From the NCBI RefSeq assembly GCF_003408845.1, contig NZ_LRTV01000013.1, positions 1-47,022 on the forward strand: DNA of 47,022 nucleotides, written 5' to 3'. Both the position numbers and the translations under genes were made by a program. Of the stretch, positions 17,131 to 25,146 are shown one piece after another. This DNA comes from Gardnerella massiliensis. Lineage in GTDB: Bacteria; Actinomycetota; Actinomycetes; Actinomycetales; Bifidobacteriaceae. Below the pieces are notes generated by a model. It worked only from the letters and a program-made list of their open reading frames with translations. It searched no databases and had not been told where the DNA came from. How positions within the stretch are numbered: position 1 is the stretch's first letter; each line of letters opens with the position of its first letter.

Positions 17131-19374
17131 ATGAGCACAACAGCTACCAGCAAAGCTGAAGATGCCACGCCTGTGGAAGAGGAAAGTCCAGAGCGTCTCG
17201 CACGCCCGTTGATTAAACTTGCAAAAGCATGTGGAGTCGCTACTTTCTACATTGACCAGCAGGGCAGCTACACAGAGATTACCGACGAAGCATTGGTTGG
17301 GGTACTTGAAGCGTTGGGTATGCCAGCAAACACGCCAGAAAATATTGAAGCATCATGCGAAAGTGTGTTGCGTAAGCGTGCAAGTGAACTGCTTCCGCCA
17401 ACTGTTGTTTCGTTTAGTGGGGCTAAAACGCGCGTGCCTGTTCACGCTGGCACCACTAAGCCTCAAAATATTTGCGTAACGCTTGCGTTAGAAGATGGCA
17501 CCACTTACGAGGGTGAGTTAGGTGCTATTACAGCTGACGGCGATGACTTATACTTGGAGCTTCCAGACGATTTGCCAATGGGCTACCATACGCTGCACGC
17601 TCAGGTTGTAGATGAGCACGGTGGAGTCGTAAGCCATGCTGACGCCACGCTTATTGCCGCTCCAGCGCGTATTCCTCTTCCAGAAAGCGTAAAGGCTCGT
17701 CATCGTTGGGGTTACATGACGCAAATGTATTCCGTACGCTCCAAAGATTCCTGGGGTATCGGTGATTATGGTGACTTACGGCGCTTACTTAAGGATGCAG
17801 CTGAGATTGGCAAAGCTGATTTTATGCTGATTAATCCAATTCACGCCAGCGCACCGGTCACTCCTCTTGAGCCTTCGCCTTATTTACCTGAGTCGCGTAG
17901 GTTCTTGAACGTTACGTATATTCGTCCGCAAGATATTCCTGAATATGCTGAATTGAGCGGCGAGGATCTCGCCAAGGTAGAGCAGTTGCACGAGTCAATC
18001 GCTCCGCAGAATAACAATCCAAATCCTATGGATATTAATGCCGCATGGGATGCTAAACTTCCTGCGCTGCGCATCATCTTTAAGCAACCTCGTTCTGCTG
18101 AGCGTGAACGTGAATTTACTGAGTTTAAGCATCGTTCTGGCGAAGATCTTGATGCTTTTGCAACGTGGTGCGTCGCGTTTGAAGTGTGGGGTGCCCCTTG
18201 GGGAGATAACCTGTGGTTTGATACAACCGGTAAGGGTACGCCACAAATTGAAACGCTTAAACGTGAGCATGCCGACTTGTTTGAGTTCCATCGCTGGCTG
18301 CAATGGATTGCTGACGAACAGGTTGCTGCTGCTCATGCAGAGGCTAAAGCTGCTGGCATGGCAATTGGCCTTATGCAGGATATGGCTGTTGGCGTACACG
18401 GTTACGGTGCCGACGTGTGGTGGAGTCCAGAACGCTTTGCTAATGGTGTAAGCGTGGGTGCTCCTCCTGACTTCTATAACCAGCAAGGCCAGGATTGGGG
18501 CCAGCCTCCATTTGATCCGAATTACCTAGACGAAACTGGTTATATTGCTTACCGCGACATGGTTCACAATGTGTTCCTGCACGCGGGTGCAGCTCGCATT
18601 GACCACGTACTTGGATTGTTCCGCTTGTGGTGGATTCCACAAGGTCAGGGCGCAAGAAATGGCGCTTACGTTTACTATAACGTGGATGCTATGCTCGCGG
18701 TGCTCACCATTGAGGCAACGCGTGCGGGAGGCGTGGTAATCGGCGAAGACTTGGGAACGGTACCAAAGTATGTTTCTAAGGTTCTTGCAGCCCATGGTGT
18801 GCTTGGCACTGTTGTTGAGTGGTTTACGCATGACGATGAGGCTGAGGCTGCCTCTAAGAAGGCTGGAAAGAAGCAGATTATTTTCGCTGATCCTTCTACT
18901 TATCGTGAGTACGCACTTGCTTCTGTTACAACGCACGATATGCCACCTACAGCGGGTTATCTTGCGTTTGAGCATGTGAAGCTTCGCGAGCAGCTTCACT
19001 TGCTCACAGACTCCGTAGAAACCTTCCAGGAAGCAGCTCAAGCGGAACGCGACGCAATGATGAAGATGCTTCTTAAGGGCGGCTGGATTAGTGAGGAAGC
19101 TGCTGAGGATGTAGAAGGCCACGCGCAAGAGATTGTGGAAGCAATGCACGCAATTATGCGCACTTCCCCATCGTTACTATTGCAAGTTGCACTGGTTGAT
19201 GCTGTTGGCGAGCGCCGTTCTCAGAACCAGCCTGGCACTAGCACGGAGTATCCAAACTGGCGCATTCCGCTTGCTGACGCAGACGGTCGCGTAGTTCATA
19301 CCGATGAAGTATTTAAGTCGCCACGCGTACTTGCTATGGCGGCTGTTATGTGCGGCGAAAATACAAGGAAGTGA
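17131..19374 (+). CDS. malQ: 4-alpha-glucanotransferase (amylomaltase, GH77)
   Basis: A 747-residue disproportionating enzyme that transfers glucan segments between maltodextrins and releases glucose. The start at 17131 (MSTTATSK) is preceded by AAGGAG; an upstream in-frame ATG lacks a ribosome site and would include the leader hairpin. Catalytic residues of GH77 are present: D491 in ARIDHVLGLFRLWWIP, E539 in VVIGEDLGTVP, and D603 in TTHDMPPTAGY. About 180 N-terminal residues form the extra beta-domains typical of bacterial MalQ. The FMLINPIHAS and YLPESRRFLN segments are conserved in the family. A TTGCAAAC site upstream suggests co-regulation with malE and the third importer. Confidence 0.93.
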   Translation: MSTTATSKAEDATPVEEESPERLARPLIKLAKACGVATFYIDQQGSYTEITDEALVGVLEALGMPANTPENIEASCESVLRKRASELLPPTVVSFSGAKTRVPVHAGTTKPQNICVTLALEDGTTYEGELGAITADGDDLYLELPDDLPMGYHTLHAQVVDEHGGVVSHADATLIAAPARIPLPESVKARHRWGYMTQMYSVRSKDSWGIGDYGDLRRLLKDAAEIGKADFMLINPIHASAPVTPLEPSPYLPESRRFLNVTYIRPQDIPEYAELSGEDLAKVEQLHESIAPQNNNPNPMDINAAWDAKLPALRIIFKQPRSAEREREFTEFKHRSGEDLDAFATWCVAFEVWGAPWGDNLWFDTTGKGTPQIETLKREHADLFEFHRWLQWIADEQVAAAHAEAKAAGMAIGLMQDMAVGVHGYGADVWWSPERFANGVSVGAPPDFYNQQGQDWGQPPFDPNYLDETGYIAYRDMVHNVFLHAGAARIDHVLGLFRLWWIPQGQGARNGAYVYYNVDAMLAVLTIEATRAGGVVIGEDLGTVPKYVSKVLAAHGVLGTVVEWFTHDDEAEAASKKAGKKQIIFADPSTYREYALASVTTHDMPPTAGYLAFEHVKLREQLHLLTDSVETFQEAAQAERDAMMKMLLKGGWISEEAAEDVEGHAQEIVEAMHAIMRTSPSLLLQVALVDAVGERRSQNQPGTSTEYPNWRIPLADADGRVVHTDEVFKSPRVLAMAAVMCGENTRK

Positions 19375-19477
19375 GTATAATTAAACTGTTGGTTTAAAGA
19401 GAACCGACTCAATTCCCCTGCAAGAAATACGGTTTGCATAGTAGCAAATCAAAAGTATTGCTTGCAATGATGTCCTA

Positions 19478-19513
19478 AATGAGGCGAGCGTCTATGATGA
19501 TGCTCGCCTCATT
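19478..19513. terminator. Bidirectional terminator between malQ and the DUF624 gene
   Basis: A perfect 12-bp stem (AATGAGGCGAGC / GCTCGCCTCATT) with a 12-nt loop lies between two convergent genes. AT-rich sequence follows on both sides, so it can serve both strands. Confidence 0.85.
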
Positions 19514-19528
19514 AATTATTTGTATAAA

Positions 19529-20134
19529 TTACTTCTTAATATACTTTGCGAAAATACGCTCTAATAAAGGCGTATGAAGCATAATGGTCGATCCCCAACC
19601 AATGAATAATAGCAAAGGTAAACCTTGCGGAAAATAAATAATTGAAGCAGCTACAAGTCCTACGAAAACGGCGTCTATAATAATCATTCCAATCGTTGCC
19701 GGCCAGTATACAACGCTGAAAATAAGCGCATTTAAGAGGGTTCTCCCAATAGAATTTTCGAAACGCGCCTGCAATGCGAAAACCCATTCTGCTATAAGCA
19801 GCCAGATTAAGCTTATTGCAAATTGCGGGATTAAAAGCGGCGGTATTCTAACTGCAATCCAAGCCCATAATATAAGCGCAAGAAGCGGCCCCATCACGAT
19901 CCAGATTACAGTTGATTTCAAAAAGTTGCTAGAAAAAGCGCGGAAGTAGGCAGAAGTCATGTGTCCTTCCGCATTTTCTACGCGTCTTGCAGCATCATGC
20001 CCGGCGGAAAGAGAAGCGCCTATAGTAATCAATGGAATGCTTGTTATAATCATCAATACAGTAAGCCATACTGCATTAGCAAATGCTTCCATACCTTGCG
20101 CAAACTTTGAATCCGGGCTTCCGAATGAGAACAT
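19529..20134 (-). CDS. DUF624 (YesL-like) membrane protein
   Basis: A 201-residue protein with about five hydrophobic helices. The N-terminal pattern VWLTVLMIITSIPLITIGAS followed by a small polar loop is the DUF624/YesL signature. These proteins are habitually encoded beside CUT1 sugar importers and their function is not established; an accessory role in transport is a common guess. Here it is the last gene after two permeases, with AGGAGA upstream of the ATG at 20134. A strong hairpin in the 150-bp gap before it probably reduces its expression relative to the permeases. Confidence 0.8.
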   Translation of the reverse strand: MFSFGSPDSKFAQGMEAFANAVWLTVLMIITSIPLITIGASLSAGHDAARRVENAEGHMTSAYFRAFSSNFLKSTVIWIVMGPLLALILWAWIAVRIPPLLIPQFAISLIWLLIAEWVFALQARFENSIGRTLLNALIFSVVYWPATIGMIIIDAVFVGLVAASIIYFPQGLPLLLFIGWGSTIMLHTPLLERIFAKYIKK

Positions 20135-20206
20135 TATGCGCTATCTCCTTTACGTTTTGTTTGCGCTATTTATAGCCAACTTATTAACTACGCTTACTAA
20201 CAATAC

Positions 20207-20249
20207 AATGGTGGTGACTACAAATCTTACGACCGTAGTCACCACCATT
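20207..20249 (-). terminator. Hairpin between permease operon and DUF624 gene
   Basis: A perfect 15-bp inverted repeat (AATGGTGGTGACTAC / GTAGTCACCACCATT) lies 36 bp after the permease stop. There is little T tract on the minus strand, so it may be an attenuator or an mRNA-end stabiliser. Confidence 0.6.
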
Positions 20250-20285
20250 ATTTTAACCACTTGAGATTTTGGAGGAGAAGAAATC

Positions 20286-21119
20286 TCAGCCTTTTACCGC
20301 ACCAGCCATAACGCCTTTGATAATATACTTCTGGCAGATGAGGTAGAAGACGATAATTGGAAGAATGGCCAGAACCAAGCATCCCATCATGGCACCCATC
20401 TCAACGGAGCCATAGCCACCCTTCAAATACTGAACTGCAATCGAAACCGTCTTGTACTTGTTCAAGTCCAAGGTAAGGTACGGAAGCAGGAAGTCATTCC
20501 AAATCCACATAGTTTGCAAAATGGATACAGACACAATTGCTGGCTTCATAATCGGCACAATAATCTGGAAGAATATACGTGGCACAGAAGCGCCATCAAT
20601 CATCGCAGACTCTTCAAGCTCTTGCGGAATGCCCTTAATTACGCCAGTGAAAATAAACACCGCAAGACCAGCACCAAAGCCTAAGTAAATAATCCACAAT
20701 CCCCATGGAGTATTCAATCCGAGCTTGTTAGTGATGTCGGAAAGGGTGAACATAACCATCTGGAATGGCACAATCATGTTGAACAGGAACAAAACGTACA
20801 AAAGTTTTGCAGCCCAATTGTTCACACGAACAATCCACCATGCGCACATCGATGTGCAAAGCAGAATCAAAATCACGGCTCCAACGGTAATCACGATGGT
20901 CCACCAGAAGCTCATTATAAGATTCGTGCGCTCAATGCCTAGGGAGTAATTCCCAAGTCCAATAAAAGATTTTGGAGTTAAGCTGAAAGGCTCACTTGCA
21001 ATGTAAATCTTCGACTTGAAAGAGTTTATAAAAACTATAGCAATCGGGAAAATCCAAAGTAAGCTTACAACAGTAAAGAAGATTGTCCACAGTGTAGAAT
21101 GCTTCATTTTCTCGTTCAT
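20286..21119 (-). CDS. Carbohydrate ABC transporter permease, MalG/CUT1 type (third importer)
   Basis: A 277-residue permease with six predicted helices. The EAA loop is ELEESAMIDGASVPRIFFQI near residues 165-185, with Ser replacing the first Ala. The C-terminus KYIIKGVMAGAVKG is typical of MalG-type subunits. Its start overlaps the upstream permease stop as ATGA, with AAGGAGG before it. It pairs with that permease; likely ligand-delivering partners are the binding proteins at 23526 and perhaps 25147. Confidence 0.92.
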   Translation of the reverse strand: MNEKMKHSTLWTIFFTVVSLLWIFPIAIVFINSFKSKIYIASEPFSLTPKSFIGLGNYSLGIERTNLIMSFWWTIVITVGAVILILLCTSMCAWWIVRVNNWAAKLLYVLFLFNMIVPFQMVMFTLSDITNKLGLNTPWGLWIIYLGFGAGLAVFIFTGVIKGIPQELEESAMIDGASVPRIFFQIIVPIMKPAIVSVSILQTMWIWNDFLLPYLTLDLNKYKTVSIAVQYLKGGYGSVEMGAMMGCLVLAILPIIVFYLICQKYIIKGVMAGAVKG

Positions 21120-21970
21120 GCCACTACCTCCTTAGACCTAGTAAGCATATTCTGAACCAAAGCAAGCACAGCCACAATCACGAAGAACACAACTGCCTTT
21201 GCCTGGCCAACGCCTTCACCGTTTGTACGTCCGTAGAACGTGTTGAAAATGTTCAATGCCAACATTTCAGACTTATGCGAAGGCATACCATTAGTCAAAG
21301 CCAAGTTCTGGTCAAAGAGCTTGAAACCGTTAGTAACTGTCAGGAATGTGCAAACAGTAATCGATGGCATCATCAAAGGAATGGTGATCTTAAACAGTGT
21401 TTGCATTGGGGTTGCACCATCAACAGCAGCAGCCTCAATAACATCTCCTGGAAGAGCTTGCAAACCAGCAATATAAATAATCATCATATAGCCGATTTGC
21501 TGCCAGCAAATAAGCAGCACCAAACCCCAGAAGCCATATACAGCAGAATATGTAATAGAACGACCAAAGTAAGCCAAAATACCATTAAGCACAAGCTGCC
21601 AAACATAACCCAACACAATGCCGCCAATCAAATTTGGCATGAAGAACACGGTGCGGAAAACGTTTGATCCCTTAAATTTCTTAGTAAGCATATATGCAAT
21701 TGCGAAGGCAATCACATTAATAAGAATAGTGGTAACTACAGTAAACGCCGTAGTAAAAATTAACGAATGAACAAAATGTGGATCCTTAAATGCCTTGCGG
21801 TAATTACGGATACCAACAAACTTACCGTCTGTAACAGTGTGGAATTTGGTAAAGCTCAAATACACGCCCATAACAAACGGGGCAACAAAACCAATAATAA
21901 AAGCCGCAAATGTTGGCAAGGCAAATAACGCCCACCATTTACGTATTGCTTTTCCGCTCATACTAATCAT
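21116..21970 (-). CDS. Carbohydrate ABC transporter permease, MalF/CUT1 type (third importer)
   Basis: A 284-residue six-helix permease. EAA loop: VIEAAAVDGATPMQTLFKI around residues 183-202; LTNGMPSHKSEMLALNIF follows as in other CUT1 subunits. The ATG at 21970 has AAGGAGGAG 13 bases upstream; the ATG three codons later is further from it. Divergent from the LacI gene at 22270 across a 299-bp control region, where CAAACGTTG at 22063-22071, inside TGTCAAACGTTGTCA, resembles a LacI operator and lies about 90 bp from this start. Confidence 0.92.
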   Translation of the reverse strand: MISMSGKAIRKWWALFALPTFAAFIIGFVAPFVMGVYLSFTKFHTVTDGKFVGIRNYRKAFKDPHFVHSLIFTTAFTVVTTILINVIAFAIAYMLTKKFKGSNVFRTVFFMPNLIGGIVLGYVWQLVLNGILAYFGRSITYSAVYGFWGLVLLICWQQIGYMMIIYIAGLQALPGDVIEAAAVDGATPMQTLFKITIPLMMPSITVCTFLTVTNGFKLFDQNLALTNGMPSHKSEMLALNIFNTFYGRTNGEGVGQAKAVVFFVIVAVLALVQNMLTRSKEVVA

Positions 21971-22171
21971 GACTCGTCACTTTCTCCTCCTTGAGTGCGA
22001 CGTCACCATAGACGTCGATGCCCGAACCAATACTTTTATTTTACTACATGAACGAGTTATGTCAAACGTTGTCATTTTCTTGCAAAGAGATTATGACGAC
22101 TTGTTGTTTTCAAATTAAAAAATTGCTTGTTATCATTGGCTTTTTAACAAAATCTGCTAGAATGGAAACGG

Positions 22172-22223
22172 TTGCAAACGTTTGTTTATTATGGGCTATA
22201 ACGTCGATAGCAAACTTGCAAAC
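22172..22223. promoter_or_regulatory. Two TTGCAAAC operator-like sites upstream of the second LacI gene
   Basis: TTGCAAACGTTTGTTT (22172-22187) contains the perfect palindrome CAAACGTTTG, and a second TTGCAAAC lies at 22216-22223. Both are 50-100 bp upstream of the regulator start, consistent with autoregulation and with control of the divergent permease operon. Confidence 0.6.
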
Positions 22224-22269
22224 ACAAAGTTGTGGTAAGCGTTTGTTGTGTGGGAATGAAGGAGTTCAC

Positions 22270-23283
22270 ATGTCCGCAAACATTCAGGATGTCGCAGATA
22301 AGGCACACGTGTCAGTTTCTACAGTATCGCGCTCCTTCACGCGACCAGATTTAGTTTCTGCTTCCACACGCAACAAAGTTTTAGCCATCGCAGAACGCCT
22401 CAATTTTTCTATTTCACGTTCCGCAGCCGCATTGAAATCTGGACGAACATTGCGCATCGCTTTACTGATTAGCGATCAAATTCGTCTCTGGTTCAGCGCA
22501 TCAATTATTCAAGGCCTAAACCAGGTATTCCACCCTTCTGGCTATGACTTATCAATTTTCCAAATTTCAAGTAGCGAAGAACGGCGAGAATTTTTCACCA
22601 TGCTTCCTACAAGGCGTAATGCTGATGCAGTTATCGTATGTTCTTTTGACGTAAACAGTGACGAAATTGCACAACTCAAGACCACTGGCGTTCCTATTAT
22701 TGGTATTAACTGTTTACACCCACAGAATTGTGATTTTGACGCAACCATCAACATTGACGACGACCAAGGTGCTCGTCTTATGGCACGTCACCTCATAGGT
22801 TTAGGGCATAAGAATATTGCATATGTTCGCACCACTCGCGATGTTTCTTTGCATTTTAGTGTACTGCAACGTTATCATTCGTTTATTGACGAATGTAAGA
22901 CTAGCGGAATTGTGCCGGCAGAAATTGTGACACCTGCAAATTTAGACAGAATAAGCGCTATAGTTTCTATGCTTCTTGGGAATACAAATATGCCGACTGC
23001 TATTGCTTGCCAGGAAGATGGAATTGCAATACCGCTTATGTTCCAGCTTGCGCGTAGCGGTTACGCAACTCCTGGCGATGTGTCGATTATTGGTTTTGAC
23101 GATAGTTTTTATGCTCACGAAACTGGCTTAACCACTATTAGGCAGGATCCAATCGATATCGCTTCTTCAGCAGCACATATGACGCTTGCGCTTATTAATG
23201 GCGAGAATCTTGAGAATCCGTATCTTATGGTGCCGGCACAACTTATTGTGCGTTCAAGCACTGCAGCTTTATTAAGCGAATAG
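22270..23283 (+). CDS. LacI-family regulator, probable maltose-type regulator
   Basis: A 337-residue regulator. The start at 22270 is chosen because GAAGGAG precedes it and the LacI HTH begins at once (NIQDVADKAHVSVSTVSRSF); the longer in-frame extension upstream would run through the operator sites. Residues 47-65 form the hinge, and the remainder is a sugar-sensing domain with IGFDDSFYAHETGLTTIRQDP near residue 272. It is paralogous to the regulator at 6735. It sits between the third importer's permeases and binding protein, and its own promoter carries the TTGCAAAC motif that recurs upstream of malE/GH13, malQ and the third binding protein. I infer it governs this set. Confidence 0.9.
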   Translation: MSANIQDVADKAHVSVSTVSRSFTRPDLVSASTRNKVLAIAERLNFSISRSAAALKSGRTLRIALLISDQIRLWFSASIIQGLNQVFHPSGYDLSIFQISSSEERREFFTMLPTRRNADAVIVCSFDVNSDEIAQLKTTGVPIIGINCLHPQNCDFDATINIDDDQGARLMARHLIGLGHKNIAYVRTTRDVSLHFSVLQRYHSFIDECKTSGIVPAEIVTPANLDRISAIVSMLLGNTNMPTAIACQEDGIAIPLMFQLARSGYATPGDVSIIGFDDSFYAHETGLTTIRQDPIDIASSAAHMTLALINGENLENPYLMVPAQLIVRSSTAALLSE

Positions 23284-23300
23284 ATTTCATAATTTTGGGG

Positions 23301-23408
23301 ATAGCACGCGATTACCTAAATAGCACGCGATTACCTAGATAACATACAATCCTTAGGCAATGCGCGATTTTTTAAATAGCCTACAAATAACAAGCCTACA
23401 AATAACAA
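23301..23408. repeat. Two short tandem duplications after the LacI gene
   Basis: A 19-bp period duplicates ATAGCACGCGATTACCTA (23301-23318 and 23320-23337), and a 15-bp unit GCCTACAAATAACAA occurs twice head to tail (23379-23393, 23394-23408). Both lie in the convergent gap between the LacI gene and the binding-protein gene. Confidence 0.9.
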
Positions 23409-23410
23409 AA

Positions 23411-23458
23411 TCCGCTAGGACTTAACACTTATATCATAAGTGCCAGTATCCTAGCGGA
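23411..23458 (-). terminator. Terminator of the third binding-protein gene
   Basis: TCCGCTAGGA pairs with TCCTAGCGGA, with an inner CACTTAT/ATAAGTG stem. On the minus strand it is followed by TTTTGTTATTTG. It also meets the convergent LacI transcript. Confidence 0.8.
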
Positions 23459-23525
23459 TCCGCTTACGTCACCTTTGCTTACTTACGTCAGAGGTGCAAC
23501 GTCTATTAATTTATTTGAATGAAGA

Positions 23526-24872
23526 TTAGTCCTCATCTTCGTGAGCCTGAGCGTATTCCTTAGCCCAGCCGTCAACGAACGCAGTCTTAACCTTATCCCA
23601 CTTGCCAGTGCCCTGAGCGTACTCAAGCAAAGCAGAACCAAGATCGTTCTTCCAGTTGTCAGATGGCATTACGGTGAAGTTCCAGCTTACTGGGGTCTTA
23701 CCGGACTTTGCATCCTCAACAGCAGCCTGAGTCAATGGGTTGTCGGACTTAATGTCTGCGAAGCTCTTGAATGGAGTGGTGAAGCCCATCTTCTTGGACA
23801 AAGCATCCTTGCCTTCTTCGGAGGTAAGCAGCCACTTCAAGAAGTCCTTGGTGGCCTTCTTGTTAGCATCCGAAGCCTTCTCGTTGATGCACCAGTAGTT
23901 TTCAGAACCAGTGGCCAAGCCCTGCTTCTCTTCGCCCTTAGCGCCAATGTAAATTGGGAGCATGCCAAGGTCTTCAGCCTTCATACCAGCCTTGGAGAGA
24001 TCACCCCAAGCCCAAGTACCATTCTGATAGAACACAGCCTTGTTCTGGGAGAACTCAGCGTTTGCATCTTCGCCGGTCTTGGAGCTGAGCTGCGTTGCAG
24101 GAGTGGTGGAATCAGTGATATAAAGATCGAAAATCTTCTTGTAACCATCGAGGAACGTACCCTTCACCTTTGCAGGCTGCTTGGTAACGTGATCTTCCTT
24201 GAACTCGTAGTACAAAGGAAGGTTTGCAAGGTGTGTCTTAAAACGCCAGTCAGAGCTGGAATCGAAGCCAGCAGAAGTGAAGGCACCGTCGACACCAAGA
24301 TCTGCCTTATGAGCCTGAATATCGTCAGCCACTTCCTTTAACTTATCGAAGGAGTTAATTTCTTCAGCAGACTTAACTTTTGCATCCTTAAGCTCGGTGT
24401 ACTTCTTCAACAAAGCCTTGTTGTAAATCAAGCCGTAGGTTTCCATTGCGTATGGCACGCCAACAACCTTGTCGCCATCCTTGAGAGCGATATCTTTGTT
24501 CTGAAGCTGCTTGTAAAGCTCAGTATCCTTCAAATCAGCGGTGTAATCCTTCCAGCTTGCATAGCCAACTGGGCCGTTAATCTGGAAGAGTGTAGGAGCT
24601 TCGTCACCCTTGCTGATTTCGCTCTTCAACGACTGCTCATACGTGCCGGAAGCAGCGGTCTGCACCTTAACCTGTACACCAGTCTTCTTGGTGTATTCCT
24701 TAGCAACTTCCTTCCACTGGTTAGCAGCTTCTGGCTTGAAGTTCAGGAAGTAAACCTTACCCTTCTCAGCAGCTTTATCGCTGGAAGAAGAACCGCAAGC
24801 TGCAAGCGCGCCAAACGCCATTGCTGAGCATGCTACCAATGCAATTGTTGATTTAATCGTACGATTCATCAT
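23526..24872 (-). CDS. Sugar-binding lipoprotein of the third CUT1 importer
   Basis: A 448-residue family 1 solute-binding protein. The signal peptide ends in lipobox LAAC with C26 followed by GSSSSD. The start is one of two adjacent ATGs (24872 or 24869) behind AAAGG. KVYFLNFKPEAANQWKEVA opens the mature domain, and GVPYAMETYGLIYNKALLKK and FYQNGTWAWGDLSKAGM are characteristic of sugar-binding proteins of this family. Codon use is strongly biased as in malE, indicating high expression. TTGCAAACGATGGCAT lies about 100 bp upstream, and an ACACCT/AGGTGT hairpin (24915-24928) sits in its leader. It should serve the permeases at 20286-21970. Ligand likely an alpha-glucan, inferred from regulation only. 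Confidence 0.92.
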   Translation of the reverse strand: MMNRTIKSTIALVACSAMAFGALAACGSSSSDKAAEKGKVYFLNFKPEAANQWKEVAKEYTKKTGVQVKVQTAASGTYEQSLKSEISKGDEAPTLFQINGPVGYASWKDYTADLKDTELYKQLQNKDIALKDGDKVVGVPYAMETYGLIYNKALLKKYTELKDAKVKSAEEINSFDKLKEVADDIQAHKADLGVDGAFTSAGFDSSSDWRFKTHLANLPLYYEFKEDHVTKQPAKVKGTFLDGYKKIFDLYITDSTTPATQLSSKTGEDANAEFSQNKAVFYQNGTWAWGDLSKAGMKAEDLGMLPIYIGAKGEEKQGLATGSENYWCINEKASDANKKATKDFLKWLLTSEEGKDALSKKMGFTTPFKSFADIKSDNPLTQAAVEDAKSGKTPVSWNFTVMPSDNWKNDLGSALLEYAQGTGKWDKVKTAFVDGWAKEYAQAHEDED

Positions 24873-24968
24873 CGAACCTTTCTCCTATGCCGACAATCCC
24901 TTCGTTGGACTGTCACACCTCTAGGTGTCCTTATCGACAATATTTATTATGCCTCAACTATTTGAATA

Positions 24969-24984
24969 TTGCAAACGATGGCAT
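24969..24984. promoter_or_regulatory. Putative maltose-regulon operator upstream of the third binding protein
   Basis: TTGCAAACGATGGCAT is the most symmetric copy of the motif: its right half, inverted, reads ATGCCATC. It lies about 97 bp before the start codon. Confidence 0.6.
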
Positions 24985-25068
24985 AACCAAAATTAACGCG
25001 TGTCACCATAAAAACGGCACATAATAATATATTTAATAAAATTGGCAGGTATTTATTGGAAATAATTA

Positions 25069-25111
25069 AAGGGATTACGCAATAATTTAGCAAACGATTG
25101 CGCAATCCCTT
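25069..25111 (-). terminator. Terminator of the orphan binding-protein gene
   Basis: AAGGGATT/AATCCCTT and CGCAAT/ATTGCG form a two-part stem 36 bp after the stop of the orphan binding-protein gene. On the minus strand TTTAATTATTT follows. Confidence 0.75.
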
Positions 25112-25146
25112 GAGGATTATAGTTTAAAACAAATTATTTAATTAGG

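Noticed and set aside
22018..22269. N-terminal extension of the second LacI protein
   Set aside because: It would precede the HTH by 84 residues, lacks a ribosome site and runs over the operator-like palindromes; the ATG at 22270 has GAAGGAG.
25090..25103. Another CAAACGATTG operator-like site
   Set aside because: It lies in the loop and right arm of the terminator hairpin of the orphan binding-protein gene and lacks the TTG before CAAAC.
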